Positions 32,935 through 33,506 of a stretch of DNA of 33,506 nucleotides are shown in pieces; positions within the stretch are counted from its first letter, which is position 1, and the number at the start of each line of letters is the position of its first letter. The stretch covers positions 1 through 33,506 of the forward strand of contig JAJQAB010000119.1 in assembly GCA_021203985.1 (NCBI GenBank), given 5' to 3'. The notes beneath the pieces are model-generated. The model was not told the DNA's origin, ran no database searches, and worked only from the letters and a program-made list of their open reading frames with translations. The position numbers were made by a program, and so were the translations under genes. The DNA comes from Ruminococcus sp. GTDB lineage: Bacteria; Bacillota; Clostridia; Oscillospirales; Ruminococcaceae.

Positions 32935-33452
32935 ATGAAACAAAATCCGCTTACGATGGACGTCATCCGGCGGTACATCTTATTCATTATCAGTCTATTT
33001 TTCAGCGCGATGGGCGTTGCAATCACCAAAAAAAGGCGAGCTTAGCGTATCACCGATTTCTTCGGTCGCCAACGTTATGAGCATACAGTTTGACGCGCTC
33101 TCCTTAGGAAACTGGCTGATCCTCTGGAACTGCGTATTAATTCTAGGGCAGATTCTGCTGCTGCGCAAGAAATTTCAATGGATTCAACTGCTCCAAGTTC
33201 CGCTTTCCTTTTTATTTGGCTGGTTCACCGACTTTGGCGTTTGGCTGCTTTCTTTTTTCGAGCCGCAGCAGTATTGGCAGCGTCTTGGACTTGTACTCGC
33301 CGGAACGATTGTGCTGGCATTTGGAATCTCGCTATCCGTCATTGCGAACGTCATCATGAATTCTGACGAAGCCTTTGTCAAAGCTATTTCCAACACGACA
33401 CATCGCGAATTCGGCAACGTGAAGATTCTCTTTGATGTAAGCTGTATCGCTC
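32935..33452 (+). pseudogene. YczE-like membrane protein gene, frameshifted and truncated
   Basis: The ATG at 32935 begins 1 base after the TenI-like stop. It encodes MKQNPLTMDVIRRYILFIIS, then FFSAMGVAITKK, and then runs into TAG at 33043-33045. Removing one A from the A7 run at 33028-33034 restores GELSVSPISSVANVMSIQF and on through three or four membrane segments to FGNVKILFDVSCIAL. That order (GVAxTKKGELGxSPISSVxNVLS, then FGNVKIxFDVSC) is typical of the YczE/YitT-type family of membrane proteins. After DVSCIA the sequence becomes an insertion-sequence end, so the last helix is missing. Confidence 0.7.
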
Positions 33453-33506
33453 TGAACCGCTCCCCAAAAGTTAGACAATATGGTATAATATAAATATACC
33501 CAAAAG
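33453..33506 (+). mobile_element. Left end of an IS3-family (IS150-group-like) element, cut by window end
   Basis: The 25 bp beginning TGAACCGCTCCCC and ending AAAAGTTAGACA (33453-33477) have the form TGnACnGnnCCCC-AAAAGTTAGACA that I know from terminal inverted repeats of IS150-group elements. A TATAAT follows at 33484-33489. Transposase genes and the other end lie outside the window, so the call rests on this terminus and on the abrupt end of the yczE-like gene. Confidence 0.6.

Noticed and set aside
33028-33034. Programmed frameshifting at the A7 run of the yczE-like gene
   Set aside because: Restoring the frame needs a +1 shift or loss of one A, not the -1 slip typical of A-rich slippery sites, and the gene is truncated anyway.

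Overview
The window looks like the chromosome of a spore-lineage Firmicute of class Clostridia, most likely a Ruminococcaceae/Oscillospiraceae-type gut anaerobe. This is inferred from spoVG, a BofA-like gene, the second divergent type IIA topoisomerase pair, the DUF4321 and DUF2500 proteins, and strong Shine-Dalgarno sequences with AGGAGG cores. No rRNA, tRNA, CRISPR array or prophage was recognised. Nothing here looks like a large novel defence or biosynthetic system. The unusual content lies in leader RNAs, a short dispersed repeat and a set of decaying genes.

Layout. 1-4430: promoter and a two-gene operon for a divergent topoisomerase IV/gyrase-like enzyme (B then A subunit), ending at a bidirectional terminator. 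4521-5918, minus strand: a small-protein cluster, in transcription order a frameshifted gene, a gene with two internal amber codons, a 112-aa hypothetical and a BofA-like membrane protein. 6102-9742: YfcE-type phosphodiesterase, YfhO-family membrane protein, ADP-ribose-type Nudix hydrolase. 9815-11756: spoVG (minus) divergent from murC (plus). 12010-15225: zapA, U32 peptidase/hydroxylase-like protein, dUTPase, DUF4321 protein. 15582-20219: the cell-shape operon mreB-mreC-mreD-PBP2. 20439-24115: methylglyoxal synthase, hisS, aspS. 24229-25251, minus strand: a broken mntP with a yybP-ykoY manganese riboswitch and promoter, the riboswitch being separated from the gene by an inserted repeat. 25284-29732, minus strand: galK-galE, a DUF2500 protein and a polytopic membrane protein. 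29875-32933: thiamine-thiazole operon thiS-thiG-thiH and a TenI/ThiE-type gene. 32935-33506: a YczE-like membrane gene with a frameshift, cut off by what looks like the end of an IS3-family insertion sequence.

Common threads. (1) Several promoters share the form TTGnnn, 16-18 bp, TGCTATAATAAA. (2) A short dispersed element with imperfect inverted ends related to GGCAATACCGCACAAAG sits in the leaders of mntP and the thi operon; single ends of the same kind lie at 5176, 6076 and 14872. (3) The leaders of zapA and mreB share a hairpin with a common core, GCCGCATryCTGyACGACA, that matches no RNA family known to me. (4) Four genes (two small hypotheticals, mntP, the yczE-like gene) carry stops and/or frameshifts, suggesting ongoing gene loss, although the homopolymer indels could be sequencing errors.
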